From Chara braunii (lineage: Eukaryota; Streptophyta; Charophyceae; Charales; Characeae), in NCBI GenBank assembly GCA_003427395.1, contig BFEA01000077.1:3282664-3324545 (forward strand): a stretch of 41,882 nt of DNA. The letters are read 5' to 3'. Made by a program: the position numbers and the translations under genes. The notes under the pieces were generated by a model. The model worked only from the letters and a program-made list of their open reading frames with translations. It was not told the DNA's origin and searched no databases. The first letter of the stretch is position 1. The number at the start of each line of letters is the position of its first letter. This document shows, piece after piece, positions 9,691-20,363 of the stretch.

Positions 9691-10095
9691 CGAGTGTTAC
9701 CTTTTTTGTTGAGGTCCGGTGCCATTAGAGTGCCTCTTTATTTTGGTCTGCCGTTTTTTTTCCTATTTCGGCCCATGGTACCTCTAGTACCGTTTTGTTT
9801 GTCTGCTATAGCAGAGGTACCTTTTTTCCAAAGCCTGCACTTGCAGATCCTAGGCCGAGCCTCATATTTTGTTTTTTGTCCACCGGTATCAAGTTGTCTT
9901 CACACCACTTTTACCTCATTGTTGTTGACATTCCTGAATATTTTTCGTAGTGTTCATCTATACCCTCTATGTTTTCACCATCTCGTTCAAGTTTGTGCTT
10001 TGTGTGCCCATTATCACCTGCTTGTGCTTGCGGTCTTCACGTATGTGCGACCTTCAGACAGTCTAGAACATCTGCAAAAACGTTTTCGAAGAGAG

Positions 10096-10100
<5 letters not shown>

Positions 10101-10147
<47 letters not shown>

Positions 10148-10152
10148 TAGAG

Positions 10153-10228
<76 letters not shown>
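10101..10228. repeat. (GA)n followed by A76
   Basis: A GA microsatellite runs directly into 76 consecutive adenines (10153-10228). Frames encoding poly-Lys or Glu-Arg repeats here are artefacts of composition. Confidence 0.95.
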
Positions 10229-10232
<4 letters not shown>

Positions 10233-10339
10233 GCGGAGAGGAAACCAGTTACTTGATAAGGTACGGTTCATGTTTGTCCATCCTTCTACCCGCCCCTTTT
10301 TTTTCCGTTTTTTTTTTATACTTTCGGGAAAAAAAAGGT

Positions 10340-10422
10340 TAGGAGAGGGGGGGCAGGGCGTGGCAGGGCCGCGATGGCCTTGCCGGACCTCACCTCCCTT
10401 CCTTTTTTTTTCTTCCTTATTC

Positions 10423-10504
<82 letters not shown>

Positions 10505-11090
10505 CCTTTCATTCATTCATTCATTCATTCTTATTTTTTCGTTATTTTACAGGTTTTTTTTAAGAGTTTTTTTTCCTGTTATTTTATAGTTTTTTTTTTC
10601 GTTATTATAGAGTTTTATTAGGGTTTTTTTTCACTCTTTTAGAACTTTTGAAGAGTTTTTTTCCCCGTTTTTTTAGGGTCGCAATGGCCACGTCAGTCCT
10701 TCCCTCCCCTCCCCCTTTCTTCTTCTTCTTCTTCTTCTTTCTTTCTTTCTTTCATTCTTCGTTTTTGTTTTTCGTTGTTTTTTAGTTTTTTTTTTTTTTT
10801 TTAAGATTTTTTTCGTAAAAAAAAAAGTTGGGGGGGAGGGCATGGCGATTGGTGCCCTACCATATGGCAGGGCCGCGACGGCAATGCCAGCCCTCACTCC
10901 CCTCCCCCTTTTTTTTTTTTTTTTTTTTCTTCCTCCTTTTTATGTCTCGTTATTTTTTAGTTTTTTTTCAAAAAAACAAAAATTGGGAAGGAAGGCAGGG
11001 CGATCTGCGCCCTGCCATGTGGCAGCGGTGCTGTCACAAGGCAGGGCTGCGATGGCCATGCCAGCCCTTACTCCCTTTCCTTTTTTTTTT
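10340..11090 (+). repeat. Degenerate minisatellite, four units
   Basis: GGCAGGGCCGCGATGGCCAT..GCC..CTCACTCCC(T)n recurs in diverged form at about 10363, 10676, 10866 and 11041. Each unit is followed by a long T-run and GTTATTTTTTAGTTTTTTTT-like spacer. Spacing is 175-313 bp. GC-rich cores alternating with homopolymer T give spurious poly-Phe frames. Confidence 0.7.
10426..10532. repeat. T79 followed by (CATT)n
   Basis: Seventy-nine thymines (10426-10504) are followed by about five CATT/CATTC units. Together with A76 at 10153-10228 they form complementary arms 197 bp apart. Confidence 0.95.
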
Positions 11091-11140
11091 TTTTTTCTTC
11101 TTATTCTTCGTTTTCTTCTTCTTTTTCTTCTTGAGAGTGA

Positions 11141-11366
11141 AGAGTTAATCGAATATATGCCGACAATAAAGGAAGACAACACGATATGTGGACGTCATTG
11201 CCAGAGGGGATATTCATGGCAACTTTGAAGCATCTCGACCATGCCGGTTTTGATGTTGTGAGAAAAGGAAAAAGAGACAAAAGATGGAAGTTTATGGTCA
11301 GAGAAACAAATCTTGCAATTATTTCACACGACGAACAGACATCAGCGACACAAGAAATAGAGAGAA
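11141..11366 (+). pseudogene. Coding-like fragment, family unknown
   Basis: The plus frame reads RIYADNKGRQHDMWTSLPEG, then a charged stretch (VVRKGKRDKRWKFMVRE) and TNLAIISHDEQTSATQEIE. Composition is balanced and unlike the surrounding low-complexity frames. It opens after a stop at 11138 and runs into the repeat beginning at 11367, where coding character is lost. I do not recognise the family. It lies upstream, on the same strand, of the zinc-finger/transposase pieces at 13.8-15 kb and might belong to the same element. Confidence 0.4.
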
Positions 11367-11824
11367 GGTTAACAACAGTCGTATTTTTCATCACTGTATC
11401 AGGACACCCTTCACCACTTTAGGATGCATCCTGCCTAAACAGGTGGTTTTCAGGGTCTTCAGACCTTTCACCACTTCAGGACCGTTCAGGTCTGAAAATC
11501 ATGAATGGTCCTGAAGTGGTGAAAACTCCGAAGACCCTAAAAACCACCTGTTTCGGCAGGCTACATCCTCAAGTGGTGAAGGGTGGTTTTCATGGTATTC
11601 AAACCTTTCACCACTTCGGGACCACTCAAGATTGTCATACTACCAAAAACTCTCACTTTACCACTTGAGGACACCCTTTTCCACTTCAGGATGCAGCCTG
11701 CTTAAACAGGTGTTTTTCAGGGTTTTCAAACCTTTCACCACTTCAGGACCATTCAGGATTTCCATACTGCCAAAAACTCTCACTTCAGAATTTTCATTCC
11801 TGAATTTTCATCTACCCGATAACC
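11367..11824. repeat. TTCACCACTTCAGGA repeat, copy 1
   Basis: It begins GGTTAACAACAGTCG and ends GATAACCGCTT. It shares its order of motifs with 30187-30539 (GGTTAAC..GTTAACCGCTT ends). Internal ~60-100-bp units contain TTTCACCACTTCAGGA, GCAGCCTGCCTAAACAGGTG and CAGGGTCTTCAGACC. GGTTAAC at one end and (G)TTAACC at the other suggest short terminal inverted repeats of a non-autonomous DNA element. This copy is longer because of a palindrome at 11405-11585. Confidence 0.75.
11405..11585. repeat. 181-bp palindrome within repeat copy 1
   Basis: The left arm starts CACCCTTCACCACTTTAGGA and runs through CAGGGTCTTCAGACC. The right arm returns through GAAGACCCTAAAAACCACC and ends TGGTGAAGGGTG. Arms are about 85-88 bp with only a few bases between them. 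The copy at 30187-30539 has no such inversion, so it formed within this copy. Confidence 0.8.
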
Positions 11825-11848
11825 GCTTCTGAATAAATAATCAACTGT

Positions 11849-12301
11849 ATGTCAGTCGTTCTTCCTCCCGTAGAGACAACGACGACCGAACAGCTAGAGG
11901 GAGAAGATATGTTCAATGGCTTCACAATGACAAAAGAACATCGTGATCGTGGGTTTGGAGAGTCTGAGTCGCCAAGTTTTCTTGCAGATTACACAGAAAA
12001 TGCAGAAGAAGAAGATGAAGAAGAGGATGAAATGGCATCATCTTCCGAGGTGGGAGTAAGTGACAGCGATGTTAGCAGCGACGAGGAAGGAAAGGAAGAT
12101 GATGATGTGTATTGAGATTTAAATAGGGCGGGTGGACAAGTGACAAAAGGGTGGGCACATTCAATCCTGAGGTTGGCACGTGTTTTTCCCGATCCACATA
12201 AACTGTTGTGTGTCGTCCTGAAGGGGACAACACCAGATGACGCACTCCTGTATGCTGCAGTGACCAACATTATAAAATCTTGCAACAAGGGAAAAAAATA
12301 G
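11849..12301 (+). pseudogene. Acidic-linker protein remnant with one in-frame stop
   Basis: One continuous frame of 150 codons is broken by a single TGA at 12113-12115 and ends in TAG at 12299. The first part is MSVVLPPVETTTTEQLEGED and a strongly acidic stretch (EEEDEEEDE, SSDEEGKEDDD). After the stop it continues TKGWAHSILRLARVFPDPHK, LCVVLKGTTPDDALLYAAV. Coding-like sequence resumes in another frame (12329 onward, VNKEAVLTTLLTWGVN), next to an A7 run, suggesting a frameshift. No domain is recognised. Acid-rich linkers are common in transposon proteins. Confidence 0.45.
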
Positions 12302-12700
12302 TAATGTATTGGCAAGACATGGTTTGTTTTGGTGAACAAAGAGGCTGTGCTAACGACGCTACTGACATGGGGAGTCAACCTCAGTTGCCTCATGCGCGAC
12401 GCACTGGTTGTGGAGCGACATTGTATCCTGACTTGTCAACAACAAAAACAATACTCCGTGCTCGGTCGCGGCAGGATACACAAACACACACACACACACC
12501 ACGACAGATCATGGTAGACAACAGGGATGAGATCGACAGAGCATAGAGCAATAAAGTAGTAGCGTAAACGACCATTGTACATACGTTTTGATGCTAATGA
12601 GAAAAACAAATCCTCATGAACAAAATGACAACTTAAAAACCCTTCTACCATCTCTCTTCCCCTCCCTAATTTCAATGTACATAAAGATGTCATGTTTCTT

Positions 12701-12760
<60 letters not shown>

Positions 12761-12764
12761 ACAC

Positions 12765-12794
12765 TATACACATCTAGATGTGTATAAGAGACAG
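12765..12794. other. Nextera mate-pair junction adapter (artefact)
   Basis: Positions 12776-12794 are AGATGTGTATAAGAGACAG, the 19-bp Tn5 mosaic end used in Nextera libraries. It is immediately preceded (12765-12775) by TATACACATCT, the matching end of the reverse-complement mosaic end. Back-to-back mosaic ends are the circularisation junction of Nextera mate-pair libraries. This is synthetic sequence left in the assembly and not genomic. Confidence 0.97.
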
Positions 12795-12798
12795 GCTT

Positions 12799-12864
12799 NN
12801 NNNNNNNNNNNNNNNNNNNNNNNNNNNNNNNNNNNNNNNNNNNNNNNNNNNNNNNNNNNNNNNN
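12799..12864. other. Assembly gap, 66 Ns
   Basis: Unknown bases lie between the adapter and a CA microsatellite. The true distance is not known. Confidence 0.99.
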
Positions 12865-12866
12865 AC

Positions 12867-12923
<57 letters not shown>

Positions 12924-12928
<5 letters not shown>

Positions 12929-12988
12929 ATATGCATGATGACCCCCCAACACACATACATAAATAAATACGCATGCAGGTTGATACGT

Positions 12989-13019
<31 letters not shown>

Positions 13020-13783
13020 TACACACATACTTACAGAAAACAGACAGAGTGAATTTAACAAGTTTTGATGATTTTTACGATGTATGTCATAATTTATTGT
13101 TTTTTAGAGTAAATGAAAACATCGCACCCCCTATGATGACCAATGTGTGTGTGTCAACCACCTAAAAAATTATATGTCATGTTTTTGTTGTATTCTATGT
13201 TATTTGATTAATTTATTCATTGGTAAAATATTTTCCTAGTACATCCAGAGGACGGGGCGGGGGGGGGAGCAACGGCGCATTTATTGTCATGTGATGTTGG
13301 AAAAAACATAACACATGCACACACATCGTGGATGGATTTTTTGGTCATATCTCTTCTACCATGCGTCAAACGTTGCTTTTGACTACATAACAATTGATCT
13401 CATGACACAAAAATTAGTGTATGTCACTCGGTTCACTTGTACGTGACAATTGCGATCACACACAGACTATTGACGTCGCAGGTGGCACACAGTAATCTCT
13501 CTCTTTCTCTCGCTGACGCCGAAGAGGATGTGCAACAATGAGACAAAATAACGAAATATGTTTTGCTACTTACTATTAAAGTGAGCAGAAACAAGGTAGA
13601 AAACGCTAATCAGAATATTATCGGGATCACTCTGTTTGTTTTTGAAATGCACATAGTAATCAGAAAGCGTCGTCCTAAGGTGAATGGGGTAACCTGATAA
13701 CTTCTCGACGAACCTGCATCCGCCATATATGAAAGGTGTTCAACGTTTTTCGAAGAGGCAAAACAAAAAAATAGAATAAAAAA
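12924..13783. other. No gene recognised
   Basis: A second short CA tract (12988-13025) is followed by AT-rich sequence with a G-rich patch at 13253-13270. Frames are short and unconvincing. Confidence 0.5.
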
Positions 13784-14236
13784 ATGGACAGAGGTCCAAG
13801 GGTGTGCAACTGTGGAAGGCCTTTTATGTCTTTACAAACTTTAAACTCACATCGAGCAACGGCGTGCCCGATCGTGGTGGTTGAAAGAATATCAGGACAA
13901 GAGATCGGTGTGGTGGATGAGGGCGGACCATCGAGTGACGGTGTAGTGAATCTCGTAAGTGATAAGAGTGAGAACGTCGAGGCCCCCGACAATGTAGAAG
14001 GGGAAGGCAAAACATTTGAAGAACAACAACCGCAACCTTTAGAGTCTTTTGACAGCTCCCACAAGCTGGCGGCATTGATTTTTTCTGCCAGGGGCGACGT
14101 CTATATGTCACAGAATGACATAGATGCTCTCTTGTCACTTCTCACACACCTTAGATTCAGCACGAGAGGCATCACATATCGTAATAGTCAAGAGTGCTTG
14201 ACACGGGCAGACAGTCAAGCACATGTTACTGGATGA
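13784..14236 (+). pseudogene. Zinc-finger N-terminus of a Plavaka/KDZ-like transposase
   Basis: The 150-codon frame starts MDRGPRVCNCGRPF and continues SLQTLNSHRATACP, giving a C-x-C..F..L..H..C finger at residues 8-28. After an acidic linker comes HKLAALIFSARGDVYMSQND and LLSLLTHLRF. A zinc finger followed by a helical segment of this type opens many fungal Plavaka and related KDZ-superfamily transposases. The start ATG follows an A-rich leader and is the first in frame. The protein stops at 14236, but further matching pieces lie downstream in other frames, so the gene is frameshifted. Assignment is from pattern memory, unverified. Confidence 0.5.
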
Positions 14237-14262
14237 CAAAAGCGTGATCTACGTTGTGATGA

Positions 14263-14547
14263 TTGACCACAAGATGTCCATGCCATTTTGTGGTACCGCG
14301 ACTGGCGAACGACCTTGCGTCGATTTTGCATGTCGCATTACAAAAATATGAGACAGTGTCATCTTTAAAAATGTCTCCTCCGTTGGAGCACCTTAATATA
14401 ACCGTCCCACATACTGGGGGGCTAAGTTATTACGTTCAGTCAATCATCATAGCGGACAAAAGCGTGGATAAGAATGGTAATCCACGTTACGTCATCCCTC
14501 TGTCATTGTATTCCGATAAGATACATATAGACGACCATCAGAAATAG
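14263..14547 (+). pseudogene. Transposase middle region (Plavaka/KDZ-like)
   Basis: The frame contains LHVALQKYETVSS, GGLSYYVQSIIIADKSVDK and RYVIPLSLYSDKIHIDD. The last block resembles the (I/V)P(I/V)xLxSDKTxL segment preceding the catalytic core in Plavaka-type transposases. It lies 27 bp beyond the previous frame's stop on the same strand and is followed by a diverged frame at 14566-14680 (MSVVDHTSEATLLTFLFALH). Together they read as one decayed gene. Confidence 0.45.
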
Positions 14548-14681
14548 ACAACATACTCTTTCATAATGTCGGTAGTTGATCACACATCTGAAGCCACACT
14601 TCTGACCTTTCTTTTTGCGCTTCATCATTACCTACGTAACAAAGGATGGGTTTTGCAGTCCACTGCATTCAGAAATCAAAT

Positions 14682-14957
14682 GTCGTCGTTTTGCACAAGG
14701 CCTTCACACTGGTATTGCAGTATGCAAAGGAGGCATCTCATGACGGTATAATGATAACAACAGAGCGATTCGGGGAGATAATTGTCCACCCTTTCTTCTT
14801 GAACTATATATAGGACAATCATGAAAGATGTGTCATTGCAACTGTGAAATTTTGTATATGTCGAATGTGCACTGTGTCGAAAAACGACTTTGAATGGGTA
14901 GCCAACAACCATATTCTTGATCCCACAAATTTCATATTTGCACTACCTTTTTTTTAA
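14682..14957 (+). pseudogene. Transposase C-ward region with one stop, cut off by LINE
   Basis: A single frame reads VVVLHKAFTLVLQYAKEASH, RFGEIIVHPFFLNYI, stop TAG at 14811-14813, then DNHERCVIATVKFCICRMC and NDFEWVANNH. The pattern LxxY-(x)-D-xxE-(x)n-C-x-C-x-x-C matches the 'P.L..Y..D.PE...C..C' block of Plavaka/KDZ-type transposases. Coding character ends at a T9 run (14947-14955) that coincides with the 3' poly(A) of the minus-strand LINE, so the LINE appears to have inserted here and truncated it. Confidence 0.5.
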
Positions 14958-17480
14958 TCCACGTCTGACCAAAGGAACCTGTTGAATCATCTGTCGTAAA
15001 AATTGTCCCCTTTTTCTGTTTGATAAAGTCATTATCAAACAATATTTGATTGCAAACTTCGGTGAATAAAGCTGGTTCTTTGAGCAAGTGAGGACGGATC
15101 TTGTTCAATGAAAATAAAATATTTTGAGTCTTAACGTTTTGCTTCAATTTGTTGTGAAATATTTGACAATTGTACAAAGTCAAACATGCGTGTCTTACAA
15201 CATGTCATACTCCTACAAAGTATGTATTTTGCAAACAATTTCCAACTTAAAGGCTTATTTAAAATATATCTTACAGCTTGCGAAAGTCATTTTCCTAGCA
15301 AGTCCAAATTCTAACGTTGAAGGTCCAGAATACCCAGTTTTTTTTTTAATCTCGTGGCAGTGTGACGGCATCTAATTTCATTTTTTTAGTAAAGTTATCT
15401 TCATCAGCACGCAAGTTTCCACAGGTTTCTGACTCTTGCTCTCCCGACCCTTGTACATGCTTTGTCTTCTAGTAAATGAATTGTGAACGGAAACTAAAGT
15501 ATGACGAAGGTCGTTATAGATAAGACCCGGCCCCTACCAATCATGGATAACATGAAGTTTTGCACCCAGTCACTGATTATGGCAGATACTTTCTCACTAA
15601 GGATATTTTTCTGGGTTGCACCATTATTAGTCAGGAAGACCTGGGCTCCCAAAACATGTTCCGATGTATACGAAGAAACTTGTCTTATGGTCTTATCAAC
15701 ACATAACTCATAGGGGGGGAACAAATAATCTACTGACTTATCCCTATTTATTGAGGCTTCTGATAGTATACAATATTCATCCAAAATAACACGTAGTTCA
15801 TGCAAAAGTACATGGTGTGTATTTTCTACGGCTATCATTAAGTCGTCTGCTATCGCCTCGCCCTTTCATTGAAGGATGGGGAGATCGACAAACCTTTAAT
15901 CTCGGGTATGTAATTATGTTATCTAATAACCCCGAGAGCTTCCCATGATAATGACTACAAAAGAGGCCTTTACATACATTGCCTTCACCCAGTTGCAAAA
16001 TCTCTGGCCAAAATCCAGTTTCTGCAGAATGGTGAAGATAAATGTCGAACTTACTTTATCGTAGGGTTTTTCGATATTTAGCAATAATACAACTACTTTT
16101 TTTTTTTCCTTACTAATTCCCTTCCGGGTCTGTACCGTCGTTAAATTATTTTACAAAATAAACCTTCATTTTACGAAGGCTCCCTGTTCTTACCCAATCA
16201 ACTTTGGGAGGAGGTATGCGAGCCTTAAGGCAATAATTTTAACAAGAAGTTTGTAAACGACATTAAGAGTTGATATAGGTCTGTAATTTCTTACCTCTTT
16301 ATCTCTTTTTCTATTCAAGAGTGAAATAACACCTCGTGGAATGCACTTCGGAAGGGAGTCTGTCTTTAGAGTCCTATTGTAAATTGATAATATGAAAGAT
16401 GCAAAAGCTTTCTATGTACAAATAAAAATTATATCGGCATTTTATATATAACGAAGCACTTCCATAGCGTCATCTGTTTTGTTGTTTTCCTCAGCTCTTG
16501 TGCAGTGAAGGGTTGCTCTAATAAGGTACAATCTGTTTTGGAGATTTTTTTGTGCGAACATTTATAAAAGCGAGATACCTCCAAAAGGTCGGACTCTAAG
16601 GAGCCGAAGGGTCTTCGTGTGGAAACAATGTCCTGAAAATATTCAATAGTGTAGTAATACGTTTGCTCTGCGGTTTTTCTGTTTGGGGTGTTCTAGGCAA
16701 AGGGGTGAAACAATTTTCTTATGGGTGGTCTACTTTGTCTTAGTATAAGAGATATGAAGGTCATTTTTGTTATCCGGTCATTTTCAATAATCCCTCTCAC
16801 TTTGAGTCATTCTAGCCTCTGAGATTGCTCCTCAAGTTCAAGGTTTTTTAGTTTGGCCACTTGCTTCCCTTTTTTCTTACCAGAAGTAGTCGTATGAGAA
16901 GGCCCCTTTTCTATTTTATTTTTTGTTTCTTCCACTACCATGGTTATAAACTTTCTTTTACGAGTGAGGTTTGCAACCTTCATTCTTGAAAAAAACTTGA
17001 GGGCAGCCTGTACTATTTTCAAACCCACATCCATCTATCTGGCTTCATCTTCAAACAACCCTTTTGCACTGGTCCAGACTTTCATTTGGTTACTAAGCCA
17101 GTTTGATATTCCCGTATTCTTTAAGAGTGTCACATTTAATCTGAAGGAGGGTATGTGTCTACCTATCAATAAGGTCCTTAAAAATTATATCCATTAGGAC
17201 TGGGTAGTGGTAAGAGAGATTTTAGATGAAAATATCTGACCATATACATCTTTCCTCACCTGCCCCCCACGCCAGAATAGAGTTTAGTATCTTTCGAGGC
17301 TACGGGGATCTAGGCGATAGGTGTATTCATTTTGAATCAGGATACACTCCCTTCTTGGACCTCTAGGAAAGCTATTAGCATTACCATGTTTTTTGTTAAT
17401 GTTATGGACGGCGAGGTGTCAAAATCCTGATTAAGAATAGTATTCCAACAATAAAAAAATTATGACGATTTTTGTGATAG
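14946..17480 (-). pseudogene. Decayed LINE: endonuclease end, RT, C-terminus
   Basis: Reading 5'-3' on the minus strand: near 17220-17160, SYHYPVLMDI resembles the C-terminal SDHxPV block of apurinic-type endonucleases. 17034-16807 is a basic linker (KLKNLELEEQSQRLE). 16345-16194 gives RNYRPISTLNVVYKLLVKII. About 16105-15945 gives LLLNIEKPYDKV and FGQRFCNWVKAMY. 15852-15817 gives ADDLMIAVEN, the RT catalytic (Y/F)ADD-type motif. 15560-15494 gives LSMIGRGRVLSITTFVIL. These motifs are in canonical LINE order. Multiple stops and frameshifts make it dead. A poly(A) end is at about 14947 (T-run on plus). The 5' end is missing or replaced by the repeat beginning near 17.56 kb. Confidence 0.85.
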
Positions 17481-17564
17481 GATCATTACATGTGAGCCTT
17501 ATTTATAAATTGTTGGAACTATGTTTATAAACTATTTGGCGATGATGGTGTCATGTGGTCCACC

Positions 17565-19560
17565 AGAAGTGACGGTGTCGAGCACATCGGCCCCCGTCTT
17601 TTTTTTGCAAAGGCGAGAGCCCTCCCGACCATGTCACGCAGGAGTTTAAACGAAAACAAAATTAAGAGACAACTCGAGAACGACGCTGAACTAATCCCGC
17701 GAGCCGCTAAGACGGCCGCGGTCGCGTCGTCCCTTCGCCGCTCTAGCTGGGTGCACCAGCTGTACATTTTGCGGTCCCCTACGGCTCGATAGGTTCTCGC
17801 GGGGCATAAGCTTGCTTCCCTAAGGGGTTGTCACCACCCTTAGGGGCGTATCCCTACCGAGCTACCGACCCACGTGTAAAAGCTTTTAAATGCAATTCCA
17901 GATGTGGGTCGGCCGAGGGCGTTTGCTCGTCTGCTGTAGTATAGATACGCTTGGTTAACGCCAAGCGGACCCGAATGTCGTCCGTTCCTATGACACTGTT
18001 CTCCTAGGTGCGGAGCAAACGTCGATCGACTAGGACGGTCTCAACCAAGCGTGAAACCCAAATTAATCCTAGTCCCTTTACACATATAGCCAAAGACAAT
18101 TATAACATTCACATACAATTACATCAAAAGAAAATCGACCGTCGTCGACAGAAATATCCAATATGATATAATAACTAAAAGAATTTGAATCACCATACAA
18201 TACATCCAATAACACAAGATTGAAAAAAAATCCGACCATCTCATGTCGAACACCACAAAGCAATCATACAACCGTCAACAAGGAGTTGGTCACCAATAAT
18301 AACATAGATGCATCCGATAAGGGAGTCGAACTGCCTTAGTTTTGACTTGAAGAGACGCGTTGCCAAAGTCATTTATTTCATCGTACCGCCGACCTGTGAT
18401 TAAGCACGCACACCCGTCCCCACACATTCTCAATATTAATGAATGACAGGCTGCTTTGTGGATGATTCTTGATCAAGGGCATTGCCTGACGTGTTGCATG
18501 CCTCTTCCTCTAGGAAGTGGTTTGGGGTACTCCTCCTCCTCGCCCGAGCACAAGACTCGGATCTCAGAAGTCGGTCCGTCTCCACCGAATCGGCAAATAC
18601 CCCTCGGTAGAACGGTCCACTATGGGTCCATGGCAGGGTCGGCCCCTAGAGGTAGAAGATGTGTCCATTGCAAGTAGCTTTTAGTTATTCTTATTTCTCC
18701 TTAGTTCAGGGTAGCATGGACGAAAAAAATTCGAAGGAGATAGAGAACAAGAATCATTTGGACAGGCACATACAGATAAGGTCGTTCGGGATTGAACGGG
18801 TCAATCATAGGGGAAAGACTAAGTCCGTTTGACCTTATTCTGCTTAATTTCATTAGGATTTATTCTACGACACAAGCTGAATAATCTTTTTCAAAACAAC
18901 AAGTTTCTTTTGACAAGCGGACGGGTAAGAGGTAGAAAGAAGACAATTTTTTTTATTTTTTTTTTCCATCTTCCTGAATAGGCATAATCAATCTCCTTTG
19001 CAAGCATCCTTATACCTACCTGCACAACATGCAAGATAACAAGTTCAAGAGAAAACCAGTGCAATCCTATACTCAATTCAAACCTTCCCATTCACATGCA
19101 AACACACATTTTCTTTGCCTTTTCCATGAACATTCGATTGAACAGGGTCAAGCAAAGTGTGGGTTCACACAGGAGTGAAGGGAACTGAGTCAGATTAACT
19201 AACCTTGAGTGAAGTGGCGCCGAAGAAGCGTCATGGCTCACTCAAGAAAGCCAACCAACAAGCCGTGCGTGTCGCCGAAAGTTATAGCCTCAAGGAAAAT
19301 TTTGATCAAACCACCTCTTGCTCGCACGCCTCACTGACAGTAACCCAAGTGCGAAAACGGCGAGCCACACGCGTCCCTGAAAAAACACTCAATCTGGTAC
19401 CACGTCAGTCCCAACTGGTCCCAAGCGGTCCCAAATGGTCCCATGCGGTTCCAGTGGTCCCATGTTGTTAAACACTTCGTCGAATGACTATTGAGTCGAA
19501 AACCGTTTCCGCCACAGTTCTAAAAAAATAAAACCGGTGTCAAATCTAAAAACCGCATGC
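17565..19560 (+). repeat. 2-kb unclassified repeat, copy A (best preserved)
   Basis: Ordered blocks are shared with 33960-35870: CGCGTCACG(C/T)AGGAG near 17630, CCCTAAGGG/CCCTTAGGG stem near 17818-17845, GTCGATCGACTAGGACGGTC and AACCAAGCGTGAAA near 18021-18055, GTCGAACTGCCTTAG near 18325, GTGTGGGTTCACACAGGAGTG near 19158, AACCTTGAGTGAAGTGG near 19201, and GTCCCA units near 19408. No ORF over about 90 codons and no recognisable protein. It could be a non-autonomous LTR or DNA element; the termini were not resolved. Confidence 0.7.
19408..19466 (+). repeat. 10-bp GTCCCAA tandem array
   Basis: About six units of GTCCCAANYG (19408, 19418, 19428, 19438, 19448, 19457). A looser version occurs at 35809-35850 in copy B, so the array belongs to the 2-kb repeat. 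Confidence 0.8.
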
Positions 19561-19675
19561 GTCAAGACTAAATTCAGGCAGTCCCAAGTAGTACAGTCCC
19601 ACTGCCGTAAATGTTGGGTAGTCCTAACTACAAAACATTTATCTCATATGTCGCATAAAAAATAAACCCGCCTGT

Positions 19676-20225
19676 CGTGCTCAGATTTCGTACCGTCGCA
19701 TGCCGTCAACCGCCACCATGTCACGTTGTTGTTGCCGTACACAGCAATGGTAGCAGACCTTCACCAATGAAAGCAGACGCCGTGCCACAACAAAAAAACT
19801 TTCAGCGCCGTAAAACAAACCTCCACTGCCGCGCCGCACGTCCCACCGTCGTGCCGCAATTTCACTTTCGTGCCGAACTCTCGTCGGAAAATGGCAGCAC
19901 GTCGTCACACGGTGCCCCGTAAAAAAAAAAAAACGGCACCGCTCCGTCGTGCCATACCATCGTAAAAAAAAGACAGCGGCGCTTCACCGTGTCGTACCAC
20001 CGTAAAAAAACGACAGCGCTTTGCCGTGTCGTACCACCATAAAAAAATGGCAGCGCTTCGCCGTATCGTATCACCTAAAAAAAACGGCAGTGCTTCCGTA
20101 CCACAGTAAAAAAAAACAGAACAGCCGCCGCAAAAATCTAGTATCGCTTCCGCACCACCGTCGAAAAAAAACAGAACCGCCGCCACAAAAATCCGGTAGT
20201 GCTTCCGCACCACCGCCGTTAAACC
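19676..20225 (-). repeat. Degenerate CACCGTAAAAAAA tandem array
   Basis: Units such as CGCTTCGCCGTGTCGTACCA and CCGTAAAAAAACGACAG repeat at about 36-40-bp spacing from 19940 to 20090, then at ~58-60 bp with AAAACAGAACCGCCGCC. An earlier, more diverged stretch with CGTCGTGCC/CCGTAAAA words begins near 19680. The overlapping minus-strand frames rich in Phe-Phe-Tyr-Gly are a by-product. Confidence 0.7.
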
Positions 20226-20363
20226 CGAAGTCGTCGCTGGCCGCCGCTGTAAAATTTTGGCAGCACTTCCCCACTATAGTGTATAGTGGAAAAATAGCTG
20301 GCCAAAAATGATAAAATTTGAGCCCCAGGCCTAAATTTCACAGCGCCGTCTTGCCATAGTCCT

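Larger units (their letters stand above)
12720..12923. repeat. CA microsatellite interrupted by adapter and gap
   Basis: CA repeats occupy 12720-12764 and 12865-12923 on either side of the adapter and N run. Peptides read across this region (for example CIRDR, SYTHLDVY) are translations of adapter sequence and should be ignored. Confidence 0.9.

Noticed and set aside
9694-10563. 289-codon ORF
   Set aside because: Its length comes from A76 and T79 homopolymers and a GA microsatellite; the protein is mostly poly-Lys and poly-Phe.
12436-13026. Cys-Val repeat ORF on the minus strand
   Set aside because: It is a translation of a CA microsatellite, adapter sequence and Ns.
19862-20274. Phe-Tyr-Gly-rich minus-strand proteins
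   Set aside because: Three overlapping frames all read the same CGTAAAAAAA tandem array; none is likely to be a protein.
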